Source of the DNA: DATCLS01 sp036563805
GTDB taxonomy: Bacteria; Actinomycetota; Acidimicrobiia; Acidimicrobiales; VFJN01
NCBI GenBank assembly: GCA_036563805.1
Contig: DATCLS010000053.1
Location: forward strand, 70,230-134,229
DNA length: 64,000 bases
Direction of reading: 5' to 3'
The position numbers were made by a program, and so were the translations under genes. The notes below the pieces were generated by a model. The model was not told the origin of the DNA. It saw only the letters and a list, made by a program, of their open reading frames with translations, and did no database searches. Below, piece after piece: positions 41,770 to 50,653 of this stretch (its first letter is position 1; the number at the start of each line of letters is the position of its first letter).

Positions 41770-42978
41770 CTAGCGGGGTTCCCGGGGGAGGCCGAGCACC
41801 TTCTCGGCGAGGATGTTGCGCTGGATCTGCGAGGTGCCGGCGGCGATGCTCATGGCCAGGGCGTGCAGGTCGCTGTGGACCTGGGCGCCGGTGCGCTCGG
41901 GGGCGCCGCCAGCGGTCACGGGCAGGTCCTCGAGCGAGAGCGAGGCCCGGTCGAGGATGCGCACGGCCAGGTCGCCGAGCCGGTGGAGCACGTCCGCGTA
42001 CACGAGCTTGAACGCCGAGCCGCCGGCGACCGACAGGGCGCCGCGGCCCGCCTGGGTCACGTTGCGCTTGGTCAGCGCCCACAGCCCGTCGAGCTCGGCG
42101 GCCACCATCCCTACCTCGCGGCGCAGGCCGGCGTCGTCCCAGGCCGTGCCCGACCGGCGGGTGACCCGCCGGGCCAGCCGGGTCAGGTCGGCCACCAGCC
42201 CCATGGCGTCGAGCATCTCGCTCACCAGCGACGTGCCCCGCTCGAAGCTGAACGTGGTCTGCGCCACCCGCCAGCCGTCGTTCTCCTCGCCCACCCGGTT
42301 GGCGACCGGGATGCGGACCTCGTCGAGGAACAGCTCGGCGAACTCCTCGGTCCCCTCGACGGTCCGCAGGGGCCGGACCTCGATGCCCGGTGCGTCCATC
42401 GGCATGATCAGCCAGGAGATGCCTCGGTGCTTGGGGGCGTCGGGGTCGGTCCGGACCAGCAGCTCGCAGTAGTCGGCCACCATGGCGAACGACGTCCAGA
42501 TCTTCTGGCCGGTGACGACGTAGTCGTCCCCGTCCCGCACCGCCCGGGTCCGCAGGCTCGCCAGGTCGCTGCCGGCCTCGGGCTCCGAGAAGCCCTGGCA
42601 CCACACGGTCTCGCCCCGCAGGATGCGGGGGAGGTGCTCGGCCTGCTGGTCGGGCCGGCCCTCGAGGATGAGGGTGGGGCCGCCGTGCAGCAGGCCCACG
42701 AAGTTCACGCCCACGTCCGGGGCGCCGGCCCGGGCCGACTCCTCGAGGAACACGAGGTGCTCGCCGGGCGTGGCGCCGAGCCCGCCGTACTCCTTGGGCC
42801 AGTTCACGCCCGCGTAGCCGGCTTCGTACAGCATGGCCTGCCACCGGGTGTCGTAGGCCCGGCGGGCGGGCCAGTCGGTGGGGTCCGGCTTGTCGGGCAG
42901 CGTGGGCACCGTGTCGTTCAGCCAGGCGCGGACCTCCTGGCGGAACGCGGCCTCGGCGGGGGAGTCGCGCAGCTCCAT
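41770..42978 (-). CDS. acyl-CoA dehydrogenase, catalytic subunit
   Basis: FAD-dependent acyl-CoA dehydrogenase of 402 residues. WCQGFSEPEAGSDLASL and VTGQKIWTSFA are the flavin/substrate loops. TTFSFERGTS carries Glu246 in the position used as catalytic base by FadE29-type enzymes. The C-terminus SIAAGTSQIQRNILAEKVLG is standard. It is read just before the shorter dehydrogenase (eight-base gap), and its ATG overlaps the stop of the double CaiB gene by one base, giving a three-gene operon. Substrate is unknown; branched or cyclic acyl-CoA esters fit the pair. Confidence 0.92.
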   Translation of the reverse strand: MELRDSPAEAAFRQEVRAWLNDTVPTLPDKPDPTDWPARRAYDTRWQAMLYEAGYAGVNWPKEYGGLGATPGEHLVFLEESARAGAPDVGVNFVGLLHGGPTLILEGRPDQQAEHLPRILRGETVWCQGFSEPEAGSDLASLRTRAVRDGDDYVVTGQKIWTSFAMVADYCELLVRTDPDAPKHRGISWLIMPMDAPGIEVRPLRTVEGTEEFAELFLDEVRIPVANRVGEENDGWRVAQTTFSFERGTSLVSEMLDAMGLVADLTRLARRVTRRSGTAWDDAGLRREVGMVAAELDGLWALTKRNVTQAGRGALSVAGGSAFKLVYADVLHRLGDLAVRILDRASLSLEDLPVTAGGAPERTGAQVHSDLHALAMSIAAGTSQIQRNILAEKVLGLPREPR

Positions 42979-45338
42979 CAGGCGCCCACCACCGTCTCGC
43001 CGATGATGCCCGCGGCTCGGAGGCGGTCGCGCTCGGCCGGGCCGACGCCCAGCTCCTCGAGGACCTCGTCGTTGTGTTGGCCGATCGTCGGCGACGGCCG
43101 GCGCAGCCAGCGCTCGACGCGTGACAGGCGCACGGGCAGGCCGGGCACCTCGGTTCGCCCGGTGACCGGGTGGTCCTCGGGCTCGAACAGCCCTCGGTGC
43201 CGGAGCTGGGGGTTGTGGGCGATCTCCCGGCTGGGGATCACCTCCTCGGCGGGCACGCCGGCGGCGGACAGCGTGGCGACCACCTCCTCGGGGTCACGGT
43301 CGGCGGTCCAGCGGGACAGCTCGGCGTCGATGCGGTCGTGCTCCCGGCGGCGGCCGGCCTCGTCGGCCAGCTTGTCGTCCCGGGCCCATGCGGGGTCGCC
43401 GAGGGCGTGGCGCAGCGCGTCCCACTGCTCGTCGGTGGCGACGGCGATGGCGACGTAGCGGGGGCTGTCGGCGTCGGGACCGTCCGGTCCGTCGGGCCCC
43501 CGGCACGGGTACAGCCCCTGGGGGGCGGCGACCGGGCCTCGGTTGCCCTGGCGGCTCAGGACCGTGCCGGTGGCCGAGTGCTCGATGACCTGCTCGGCGG
43601 CGATGGCCAGCGCGGCCTCGACCATGGGCACCTCGACGAACTGGCCCCGGCCGGTCCGCTCCCGCCGGTCGAGCGCCACCAGGGTGGCCGCCACCGCGTG
43701 CATGCCGGCCACCGGGTCGCAGGCGCCCCGGACCAGCGTGGGCGGGCCGTCCGGGTAGCCGGTGAGCCAGGCCAGGCCGGTGATCGACTCCATGGTCTGG
43801 GCGAAGCCGGTGCGGTCGCGCCACGGCCCGTCCAGCCCGAAGGCCGGCATGCGCACCATGACGAGGCCGGGGTTGACCTGCGAGAGCCGGTCCCAGCCCA
43901 GGCCGAAGTTGTCCATGACCCGGGGCGTGTAGTTCTCGACCAGGATGTCGGCCGTGGCCACCAGACGCTCGAACAGCGCCACGCCCTCGGGGTCGGTGAG
44001 GTCGAGCGTGATGCCCCGCTTGTTGGTGTTGGCCGCGTGGAACAGGGCGCCCCACTCCCACCACCGGTCGGTCCCCGGCGGCTTGGTGCTCCCGAAGCGC
44101 ATGAGGTCGGGACGCTTGGCCGACTCGACCTTGATGACGTCGGCGCCGAGGCAGCCCAGCACCTGGGTCATCGACGGGCCGGCCCACCACGCGGTGCAGT
44201 CGATCACCCGCAGGCCGGCGAGCGGGAGCTCGTCGGGGTCGGGCGCGGCATTCTCGGCCTCAACGGCCGGGTCGGCCGCAGCGGGGCCGTCGGCGGCGGG
44301 GCCGTCGGCGGCGGGCGGGCCCTCCTCGATGCGGTAGGGGACCCGGGGCTGGATGTGGCGGCCCGACGGGCTGCGCTCGAACACGCCCCGCGCCACGAAC
44401 TGCTCGAACTGGGGGACGGTCTCGCCGGTCAGCACCGGCGCGGCCGGGATCCGGTAGAGCGCGGCCTCGGCCAGCACCTCCTCGGACGTCCGGGCGGTCG
44501 TGTACTCGTGGACCATCGCCAGGAACTCGTGGCGGCGGGCGAAGCGGCTGGTGGCGCGGGCGAGCTCCTGGTCGTCCATCAGCTCGGGCCGGCCGATCAT
44601 CACCAGGAAGTCGCTGAACTGTTGGGCGCTGTTGGTGGTGACGACGATGTAGCCGTCGGCGGTCGGCTCGATGGACGGCACCTCGAACGTCCAGGGGCGG
44701 GGCGGCAGCTCGGGCCAACCCTGGAAGTCGGCGAACACCGACGGGAACGTGGCCATGGTCGTGGCCATGACGTCGAGCATGGCCACGTCGACGTGCTCGC
44801 CCCGGCCGTGGCGGCGGACGCCCCGCAGGGCGGCGAGCGTGGCCACGGCGGCGTAGGTGCCGGCGATCCACTCGCCCAGGCGGCCGCCGGCGGCCAGCGG
44901 GGGCTCCTCGGGGCGGCCGCGGCTCCCGGTCGAGCCGGCCGCCGCCTGGAGCGTGAACTCGGTGGCGGGACGGCCGGCCCACGGCCCGTCCCCGCCGAAC
45001 GGCGTGATCGACACGACGACGAGGCCCGGGTTGCGGCCCCACAGGGCGGCCAGCTCGGCGCCGTCCGGGACGCGGTCGACGACGTAGACGTCGCTGGCGG
45101 CCGGGTCGGCGCCGGCGGCGGGGGCGCCGACGCCCTCGGCGCCCGCGGTGCGCTCGTCGGCCAGGGACTTGGCCCCGTTCAGGTACTCGTAGAGGCCACC
45201 CGAGCCCCAGCGGCGCAGGGGGTCGCCGCCGGGGGGCTCGTGGCGCACGACGCGGGCGCCCGCGTCGGCCAGGAGCTTGGTGCAGTAGGGGCCGGCGATC
45301 CCCGTGGTCTCGTCGTGAACGCGGCAGCCCTCGACCAT
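42978..45338 (-). CDS. double CaiB/BaiF CoA-transferase fusion
   Basis: Two class III CoA-transferase modules in one 786-residue chain. The first (about 1-400) has GIAGPYCTKLLADAGARVVR and GGRLGEWIAGTYAAVATLAA. The second (about 420-786) has LPLAGLRVIDCTAWWAGPSM, ILVENYTPRVMDNFGLGW and RTGFAQTMESITGLAWLTGY, where Glu/Asp replacements leave the nucleophile unclear. An Ala/Asp/Pro linker with repeated GPAADGPAA joins them. Family members normally form an interlaced homodimer; here one chain might fold as a pseudo-dimer. ATG 45338 follows AGGAGG by four bases. It is first in the operon with two acyl-CoA dehydrogenases, so it probably activates their substrate. Confidence 0.88.
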   Translation of the reverse strand: MVEGCRVHDETTGIAGPYCTKLLADAGARVVRHEPPGGDPLRRWGSGGLYEYLNGAKSLADERTAGAEGVGAPAAGADPAASDVYVVDRVPDGAELAALWGRNPGLVVVSITPFGGDGPWAGRPATEFTLQAAAGSTGSRGRPEEPPLAAGGRLGEWIAGTYAAVATLAALRGVRRHGRGEHVDVAMLDVMATTMATFPSVFADFQGWPELPPRPWTFEVPSIEPTADGYIVVTTNSAQQFSDFLVMIGRPELMDDQELARATSRFARRHEFLAMVHEYTTARTSEEVLAEAALYRIPAAPVLTGETVPQFEQFVARGVFERSPSGRHIQPRVPYRIEEGPPAADGPAADGPAAADPAVEAENAAPDPDELPLAGLRVIDCTAWWAGPSMTQVLGCLGADVIKVESAKRPDLMRFGSTKPPGTDRWWEWGALFHAANTNKRGITLDLTDPEGVALFERLVATADILVENYTPRVMDNFGLGWDRLSQVNPGLVMVRMPAFGLDGPWRDRTGFAQTMESITGLAWLTGYPDGPPTLVRGACDPVAGMHAVAATLVALDRRERTGRGQFVEVPMVEAALAIAAEQVIEHSATGTVLSRQGNRGPVAAPQGLYPCRGPDGPDGPDADSPRYVAIAVATDEQWDALRHALGDPAWARDDKLADEAGRRREHDRIDAELSRWTADRDPEEVVATLSAAGVPAEEVIPSREIAHNPQLRHRGLFEPEDHPVTGRTEVPGLPVRLSRVERWLRRPSPTIGQHNDEVLEELGVGPAERDRLRAAGIIGETVVGA

Positions 45339-45415
45339 CACCCCTCCTGGCCACCCTTCCGGGTCCGGATCTGAAATATACAGTATGCGTCCGGCCGCTC
45401 CCCGGGACGCAGGGT

Positions 45416-45431
45416 CGTGACCGCGGTCACG
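45416..45431. promoter_or_regulatory. CRP/FNR-like site GTGA-N6-TCAC
   Basis: CGTGACCGCGGTCACG is a perfect 16-base palindrome that fits GTGA-N6-TCAC, the core of cAMP-receptor-type sites (actinobacterial Crp/GlxR). It sits in the divergent gap between the double CoA-transferase gene and the sensor kinase gene, about 140 bases before the latter. A related site is at 50654-50669. Confidence 0.5.
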
Positions 45432-45568
45432 CAGCGGGGTGGAAACTCTGCGATCATGGGCCGCGTGCTGGGCAGGGCGGTCCCGGGCGACCGCAGTTTC
45501 GGGGGTTATGGAGGGCGACCCGCGGGCGGCCGCCGGCGCCTCGGGCGAGACCACGGGGGAGGGGAGCG

Positions 45569-48256
45569 GTGCAGCGCGTCCCGATCCGCCTGAAGCTGGC
45601 GGCGGCGCTGGCCGTCCCGGCGGTGGTGCTCGTGGCCATCACGATCGTCGAGGTCGCCCGGACGTCGCGCGAGCGGTCCGACATCCGCCAGCAGATCGAG
45701 CTGGCCCGGGCCGCGGTGGGCCCGTCGGGGCTGCTCATCACGCTCCAGAACGAGCGGACGTGGCCGTCGCTCGAGATCCTGGAGTTCGAGGACCGGGTGA
45801 GCGTGCCCGTCGCCGGCTACGAGGAGACCCGGGCCGAGACCGACGCCGCCCTCCGGGCGTTCGAGGACCAGCTGACCACCCAGGACGAGGCGATCACCGC
45901 CCCGTTCCGCGACGCCCTCGACGGCCTCACCGGGCTGGACGAGCTGCGGGCCGACATCGACGCCTTCCGCGAGCGCCGCCACTCGACGCGCGACACGATC
46001 CTGTTCAGCTGGGACGTCTTCGACCGGTACACGGCGATGATCACGCCGTTCTTCGACGCCAGCCGGCGGGTGGCCAAGGCGGTCGAGGACTCCGACCTGC
46101 GCCAGGGCGCCGAGCTGTCCGACACCGTGTCGCGCGAGATCGAGACCGTGGCCCAGCTGGCCTACGCCACCATGGCCAACGCCCTGCTCACCGAGAACGG
46201 CGTCGACCGGCCGTCCGAGATCACCGACCTGTCGATCCTGCGCTCCAACCTGCTGACGCAGGCGGCGGTGCTGCGCTCCGCCCACGGCCCCTACGCCGAG
46301 ATCGCCCGCGACCGCTACCCCGAGGTGCTCATCAACGGCCTCGACGCCCAGGTCGACACCGCCATCGCCACCCGGCGCATCTCGGTCGACGAGCTGCTCG
46401 CCGTCATGGACACGCCCCTCGACGAGGGCCTGTACGGCTACCAGGCCGCCGTCCACGACGTGCTCACCGAGCGGGCCGACGAGCTCGACGCCGCCTCCGA
46501 GACGCGTCGGATCTGGTTCGGGGCGCTGGCGCTGCTGGCCGTCGGGGCCGCCGCCGTGCTGACCGTGGTCGTCTCGCACTCGATCACCGCGCCGCTGCGA
46601 TCGCTGACCCGCCAGGCGAAGGAGCTGGCCGGCTGGCGCCTCCCCGACGCCGTGCGCGACGTGCTCGAGACCCCGCTCGGCGAGGACGTGCGCGTGCCCG
46701 AGCTCGAGCCCGTCCGGGTTCCGACCCGCGACGAGGTGGCCGACGTGGCCGACGCGCTCAACACCGTGCAGGACTCGGCCCTCGACCTGGCGGTGGAGCA
46801 GGCGGTGCTACGGCGCAACATCGCCGACTCGTTCGTCAACCTCGGCCGCCGCAACCAGAACCTGCTCAACCGGCAGCTCGACTTCATCACCGAGCTCGAG
46901 GCCCGAGAGACCAGCCACGAGGCCCTGGACGCCCTGTTCCAGCTCGACCACCTGGCCACCCGCATGCGGCGCAACGCCGAGTCGCTGCTCGTGCTGGCCG
47001 GGGTCGAGCCGCCCCGCAAGTGGGCGGCCCCCGTGCGCCTCGCCGACGTCGTGCGCTCCGCCCTGGGCGAGGTCGAGGACTACCAGCGGGTCACCGTCCA
47101 CGACCTCGAGCCGGTCACGACCGTGGGGGCGGCCGCCGCCGACCTCACCCACCTCGTGGCCGAGCTGCTCGAGAACGCCCTGACGTTCTCGCCCGGCGGC
47201 GACCCGGTCGAGATCACGGGCGGGTGGCGGCCCGACACCAGCGGGTACGCGCTCGCCATCGTCGACCACGGACTCGGCATGTCGCACGGCGAGCTGGCCC
47301 AGGCCAACCGGCGTCTGGCCGGTAACGAGTCGTTCACCGTGGCGCCCTCCAAGTACCTGGGGCACTACGTGGCCGGCAACCTGGCCCGGCGGCTCGGCGC
47401 CCACGTGTGGCTGGCCGCCACCCCGGGCGGGGGCACGACGGCGACCATCGAGCTGAGCCCGGCGCTGGTGTCGGGGCCGGCCGAGGGCGACCCGAGCACG
47501 CCACCCGACGCCACGCCGTCGATCGCCGCCCGCACCGCCTTCGACGCCGGGGAGGCGTACGACTCGCGGGAGGTGCCCGCGGCGGAGGAGGGGTCGGAGG
47601 GGTCGGAGGGGACCGGCGCGTCGGGCGCCGGCGAGGGGGCGGTCCCGCCGGCCCGGACGGCCAGCGGGCTGGTCAAGCGCGTGCCCCGGCGGCGGCCCGA
47701 GCAGCGGGCGCGGCCGGTGGGGTCGGTGGGGCCGCCGGCCGCCGGGCCGGGGCGGTCGCTCGACGCCCTGACCGGCGAGATGCTGGCGGCGCTGACCGAG
47801 CACGCCAACCGGGCCCGGGCCGACGCCCGTCAGGTGGGAGCGCCGGGGGCACCGCCCGCCTCGGCGGCGGGCTCATCCTCCGGCCGGCCGGGGCCGGCCG
47901 CTCCTCCTCCCGGGACGCCGGCCCCGTCCCCGGCGCGGCCCGGGGATGCAGCCGGCCGCATCTCGGTGCCGGCCACCGCGGTCGGCCGGCCCCGGCCCGC
48001 CTACGGCAGCCCGACGACCGCCAGCGGCCTCACCCGCCGGGTCCGGGGCGCGCAGCTGCCGGCCCGCGACCCGCTGGCCATCGGCCGGTCAGCGGGTTCG
48101 GGCAACGGCGACGGCGCCGGCGACGCCGAGGACGTCTACTCGCTGCTGTCGCAGTTCACGGCCGGCATCCAGCGCGGCCTCGATGAGGCTGCGCTCCACA
48201 CCACCCCCGACTCGGACGACGACGCCGACGCCAACGCCGACCCCGACCACCCCTGA
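45569..48256 (+). CDS. conservon-type (CvnA-like) membrane sensor histidine kinase
   Basis: An 895-residue sensor. Helix 1 is at about 8-27 (LKLAAALAVPAVVLVAITIV), an extracytoplasmic nitrate-sensor-like helical region at 30-310, and helix 2 at about 313-335, followed by a HAMP-like segment. The kinase core is atypical: SFVNLGRRNQNLLNRQLDFI from about 422, LDHLATRMRRNAESLLVLAG with the likely phospho-His461, and the N-box ELLENALTFS. These match Streptomyces CvnA kinases, which act with roadblock, DUF742 and small GTPase partners. None of those is nearby. The last 270 residues are Pro/Ala/Gly-rich with repeated TASGLxxRV motifs. GTG 45569 has GGGGAGGGGAG upstream. Confidence 0.85.
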   Translation: MQRVPIRLKLAAALAVPAVVLVAITIVEVARTSRERSDIRQQIELARAAVGPSGLLITLQNERTWPSLEILEFEDRVSVPVAGYEETRAETDAALRAFEDQLTTQDEAITAPFRDALDGLTGLDELRADIDAFRERRHSTRDTILFSWDVFDRYTAMITPFFDASRRVAKAVEDSDLRQGAELSDTVSREIETVAQLAYATMANALLTENGVDRPSEITDLSILRSNLLTQAAVLRSAHGPYAEIARDRYPEVLINGLDAQVDTAIATRRISVDELLAVMDTPLDEGLYGYQAAVHDVLTERADELDAASETRRIWFGALALLAVGAAAVLTVVVSHSITAPLRSLTRQAKELAGWRLPDAVRDVLETPLGEDVRVPELEPVRVPTRDEVADVADALNTVQDSALDLAVEQAVLRRNIADSFVNLGRRNQNLLNRQLDFITELEARETSHEALDALFQLDHLATRMRRNAESLLVLAGVEPPRKWAAPVRLADVVRSALGEVEDYQRVTVHDLEPVTTVGAAAADLTHLVAELLENALTFSPGGDPVEITGGWRPDTSGYALAIVDHGLGMSHGELAQANRRLAGNESFTVAPSKYLGHYVAGNLARRLGAHVWLAATPGGGTTATIELSPALVSGPAEGDPSTPPDATPSIAARTAFDAGEAYDSREVPAAEEGSEGSEGTGASGAGEGAVPPARTASGLVKRVPRRRPEQRARPVGSVGPPAAGPGRSLDALTGEMLAALTEHANRARADARQVGAPGAPPASAAGSSSGRPGPAAPPPGTPAPSPARPGDAAGRISVPATAVGRPRPAYGSPTTASGLTRRVRGAQLPARDPLAIGRSAGSGNGDGAGDAEDVYSLLSQFTAGIQRGLDEAALHTTPDSDDDADANADPDHP

Positions 48257-48298
48257 CCGCCCCGCCCAGGCCGGCCCGGCCGGATCGTGCGGGACTCG

Positions 48299-48532
48299 TC
48301 AGCCGGCCTCGCGCTCGAGTTCGTGCTCCACCGCCCGGCGGATCCAGCTCGACACCGACCGATCGTCGGCGGCCGCCCGTTCGCGGACCTTCTCGAGGAG
48401 GTCCTCGGGAAAGCGGACGGGCACCGGCGCCCCCATGCGGGCCCGCCGGCGGCGCGGCGGGCCGGCCGGCTCCTGGTTCTCGGGCCGGGCGTAGAGCTCG
48501 TACTCCTCTTCGGGGGTCATGGGGTCAGCCAT
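48299..48532 (-). CDS. ribbon-helix-helix antitoxin-like protein
   Basis: A 77-residue protein. The C-terminal half has the ribbon-helix-helix pattern PVPVRFPEDLLEKVRERAAA followed by DRSVSSWIRRAVEHEL: one beta strand for DNA contact and two helices. The N-terminal 30 residues are Glu/Pro/Arg-rich and could wrap a toxin. ATG 48532 has GGGAGGA four to five bases upstream and overlaps the upstream BrnT-like gene by 16 bases. It is the expected antitoxin and autorepressor of the pair, binding the palindrome at 48856-48869. BrnA-type antitoxins have the same fold and the same gene order. Confidence 0.82.
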   Translation of the reverse strand: MADPMTPEEEYELYARPENQEPAGPPRRRRARMGAPVPVRFPEDLLEKVRERAAADDRSVSSWIRRAVEHELEREAG

Positions 48533-48834
48533 CTGTCCTCCCGATAGCGCACCGCCAGGTGGTGGGACGCCCGATAGCAGCCGATCGGCCGGCAGGATCG
48601 CGGGTCGCCGGACCGGCTGGGGGCGATCGGAACGACGAGCACGTCCTGCGACGTCGGCGACATGAGCCAATGGGCCGGCGGGCGCGCCGGATAGAAGAGC
48701 GGGTCGCTCGCCCACACCTCACGGACGTCATCGAGCCCGAGGTGCGGGTGTTTGAACGGGTGAGCGGCTTGGTCATCGACCTCGAACGGGTCGTCGGCGT
48801 CCAGTGCGTCGACGACCAGCAGGCGACGGGACAC
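48517..48834 (-). CDS. BrnT-like toxin (putative ribonuclease)
   Basis: A 105-residue protein whose layout resembles BrnT: KHPHLGLDDVREVWASDPLF near residues 28-48 parallels the KHGxxFeeAxxVFxDP motif, and the C-terminal RPIGCYRASHHLAVRYRED parallels IGxxxxGRLLxVVYTxR. BrnT toxins cut RNA and arrest growth. The Arg/His residues of the last strand would be catalytic. An insertion (HWLMSPTSQDVLVVPIAP) makes it divergent, so identification is by pattern only. It precedes and overlaps an RHH antitoxin gene, the usual brnT-brnA order. GTG 48834 lies just after a TAATAC -10 box, implying a near-leaderless transcript. Confidence 0.62.
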   Translation of the reverse strand: MSRRLLVVDALDADDPFEVDDQAAHPFKHPHLGLDDVREVWASDPLFYPARPPAHWLMSPTSQDVLVVPIAPSRSGDPRSCRPIGCYRASHHLAVRYREDRWLTP

Positions 48835-48845
48835 ACGCGGACAGT

Positions 48846-48869
48846 GTATTACAAGCGACTACATAGTCG
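48846..48869 (-). promoter_or_regulatory. promoter and operator of the toxin-antitoxin pair
   Basis: On the minus strand a -10 box TAATAC lies at 48851-48846. Immediately upstream is CGACTACATAGTCG (48856-48869), a perfect six-base-arm palindrome with a CA centre. An RHH protein bound here would block polymerase, the standard autoregulation of such modules. The expected RNA start is only about five bases before the GTG. Confidence 0.55.
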
Positions 48870-48923
48870 GTCGGCCGGTGCTGACCGGGCGAGTGTGGCC
48901 GACGGTCAGAGCTGGGCGTCGGG

Positions 48924-50546
48924 TCAGGAGGAGGACGAGGGCGAGGACGCCGCGGCGCGCTCGCGGAGGACGTACTTGAGCACCTTGCCGCTGGCGTTGA
49001 GCGGCAGCGAGTCGACCACCTCGACCGAGCGCGGCACCTTGTAGTTGGCCATCTCGCCCCGGCACCAGGCGATCAGCTCGTCGGGGTCGATCGTCGCCCC
49101 GGCGCGGGGCACGACGAACGCCTTCCCGACCTCGCCCAAGCGGTGGTCGGGGACCCCGATGACCGCCACCTGCCCCACCGCCGGGTGGCGCATGATCATG
49201 TTCTCGATCTCGGCCGGGTAGGCGTTGAACCCGCCCACCACGAACATGTCCTTCTTGCGGTCGGTGATCTTCAGGTTGCCCCGCTCGTCGAAGACGCCGA
49301 TGTCGCCGGTGTGCAGCCAGCCGTCCTCGTCGATCGTGGTAACGGTGGCCCCGGGGTCGCCGTAGTAGCCGGCCATCACGTTGTAGCCCCGGGCGACGAC
49401 CTCGCCCGGCTCGCCGGGCGGCAGCTCGTTGCCGTCGTCGTCGACCACCCGCACCTCGACGCCGGGGATGGGCCGCCCGGCGGTGTTGGCGATGGTCTCG
49501 GGGTCGTCGTCGTGCCGGCACATGGTCGTGACGCCGGTCGTCTCGGTCAGTCCGTAGCCGGTGACGATCGTCTTGAACGTCAGCTCCGACCGCATGCGCC
49601 GCACCATCTCCACCGGCACGGTGGCCGAGCCGGTGACCGCCAGGCGCAGCGTGGACAGGTCGTACTTGTCGAGGTCGGGGTGGTCGAGGATCGTCTGGTA
49701 GATGGCCGGCGGCCCCGGCAGCATCGTGATCCGCTCCTCGTCGACCCGGCGCATCACGCTCGGCACGTCGAAGACCGGGTGGGGGAGGATCGTCGCCCCC
49801 CGCAGCACGCAGGCGAGGATGCCCGCCATCAGGCCGAACGTGTGGAAGAACGGGTTGATGATCAGGTAGCGGTCGCCCTCGCGCAGGCCGACGATGTCGG
49901 ACCAGGCGTGGTAGGCGCGGGTCGACGCCCCGTGGCGCAGCATGGCGCCCTTGGGGGCGCCGGTCGTGCCGGACGTGAAGATGATGGTGCCCACGTCCTC
50001 GGGCTTGATCGCCGCGGCCCGCTCGGCCGTGACCGCGGGGTCGACCTCGCCGGCCCGGGCCAGCAGCGCCTCCCACCCGAGGGTGCCGTCGGGCACCGGC
50101 CCCCGCAGCACCACGATCTGCTCGAGGGTGGTGGGGCGCTCCTCGGGGGCGACGGCGTCGAGCAGACCCACGTAGTCGGTGTCGAGGAAGTCGGTGACCG
50201 TGAACAGCAGCCGGGCGCCCGACGTGCGCAGCACGTGGGCCGCCTCGCCGCCCTTGAACCGGGTGTTGACGGTCACCACGACGGCGCCGGCCCGGTAGGC
50301 GCCGAGGGCGGCGATCACCCACTCGGCCATGTTGGGGGCCCAGATGGCCACCCGGTCGCCGGGCCCGAGCCCCCAGGCGACCAGCGCCCGGGCGGCCTCG
50401 TCGACCCGGGCGGCCAGGTCGCGGAACGACAGGCGCAGGTCGCCGTCGACCAGCGCCTCGCCGTCGCCGTAGCGCTCGGCGGCGCGCTCGACCGCCCCGG
50501 GGATCGTCATGCGTCCGGCCTCGATCGGGTCGCCCTCGTCAGCCAT
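48924..50546 (-). CDS. FadD3-like acyl-CoA synthetase
   Basis: ATP-dependent acyl-CoA ligase of 540 residues. The P-loop FTSGTTGAPKGAML, the aromatic INPFFHTFGLMAGILAC, GYGLTETTGVTTMCR and the hinge GWLHTGDIGVFDERGNLKIT are all intact, with the catalytic Lys in NASGKVLKYVLRE. Spacing and wording match mycobacterial FadD3, the ligase for the sterol-derived indanone propionate. Other FadD enzymes are close enough that this substrate is only a suggestion. ATG 50546 has GGGGAGG six bases upstream. The 50578-50596 palindrome overlaps its likely promoter. No complete sterol-ring degradation set is visible in the window. Confidence 0.9.
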   Translation of the reverse strand: MADEGDPIEAGRMTIPGAVERAAERYGDGEALVDGDLRLSFRDLAARVDEAARALVAWGLGPGDRVAIWAPNMAEWVIAALGAYRAGAVVVTVNTRFKGGEAAHVLRTSGARLLFTVTDFLDTDYVGLLDAVAPEERPTTLEQIVVLRGPVPDGTLGWEALLARAGEVDPAVTAERAAAIKPEDVGTIIFTSGTTGAPKGAMLRHGASTRAYHAWSDIVGLREGDRYLIINPFFHTFGLMAGILACVLRGATILPHPVFDVPSVMRRVDEERITMLPGPPAIYQTILDHPDLDKYDLSTLRLAVTGSATVPVEMVRRMRSELTFKTIVTGYGLTETTGVTTMCRHDDDPETIANTAGRPIPGVEVRVVDDDGNELPPGEPGEVVARGYNVMAGYYGDPGATVTTIDEDGWLHTGDIGVFDERGNLKITDRKKDMFVVGGFNAYPAEIENMIMRHPAVGQVAVIGVPDHRLGEVGKAFVVPRAGATIDPDELIAWCRGEMANYKVPRSVEVVDSLPLNASGKVLKYVLRERAAASSPSSSS

Positions 50547-50577
50547 CGGTGGCCTCCCCTCGCACTGACCGTGTCAT

Positions 50578-50596
50578 ATCTGACTGAGTATCAGAT
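50578..50596. promoter_or_regulatory. candidate TetR-type operator before the FadD3-like gene
   Basis: ATCTGACTGAGTATCAGAT has six-base perfect arms (ATCTGA/TCAGAT) and the same central GAG and spacing as the site at 13848-13864. It lies 32 bases upstream of the ligase start and is AT-rich for this genome. A single TetR-like protein could control both genes. Confidence 0.6.
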
Positions 50597-50653
50597 CAGA
50601 CCCGGTCAACGCTCGCCCGGGGCGGTGCCTGCCCGCGGAGCGCCGACGAAGGG

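Noticed and set aside
45378..45386. ATACAGTAT short palindrome upstream of the double CoA-transferase gene
   Set aside because: Only four-base arms; too short to separate from chance, unlike the 16-base palindrome nearby.
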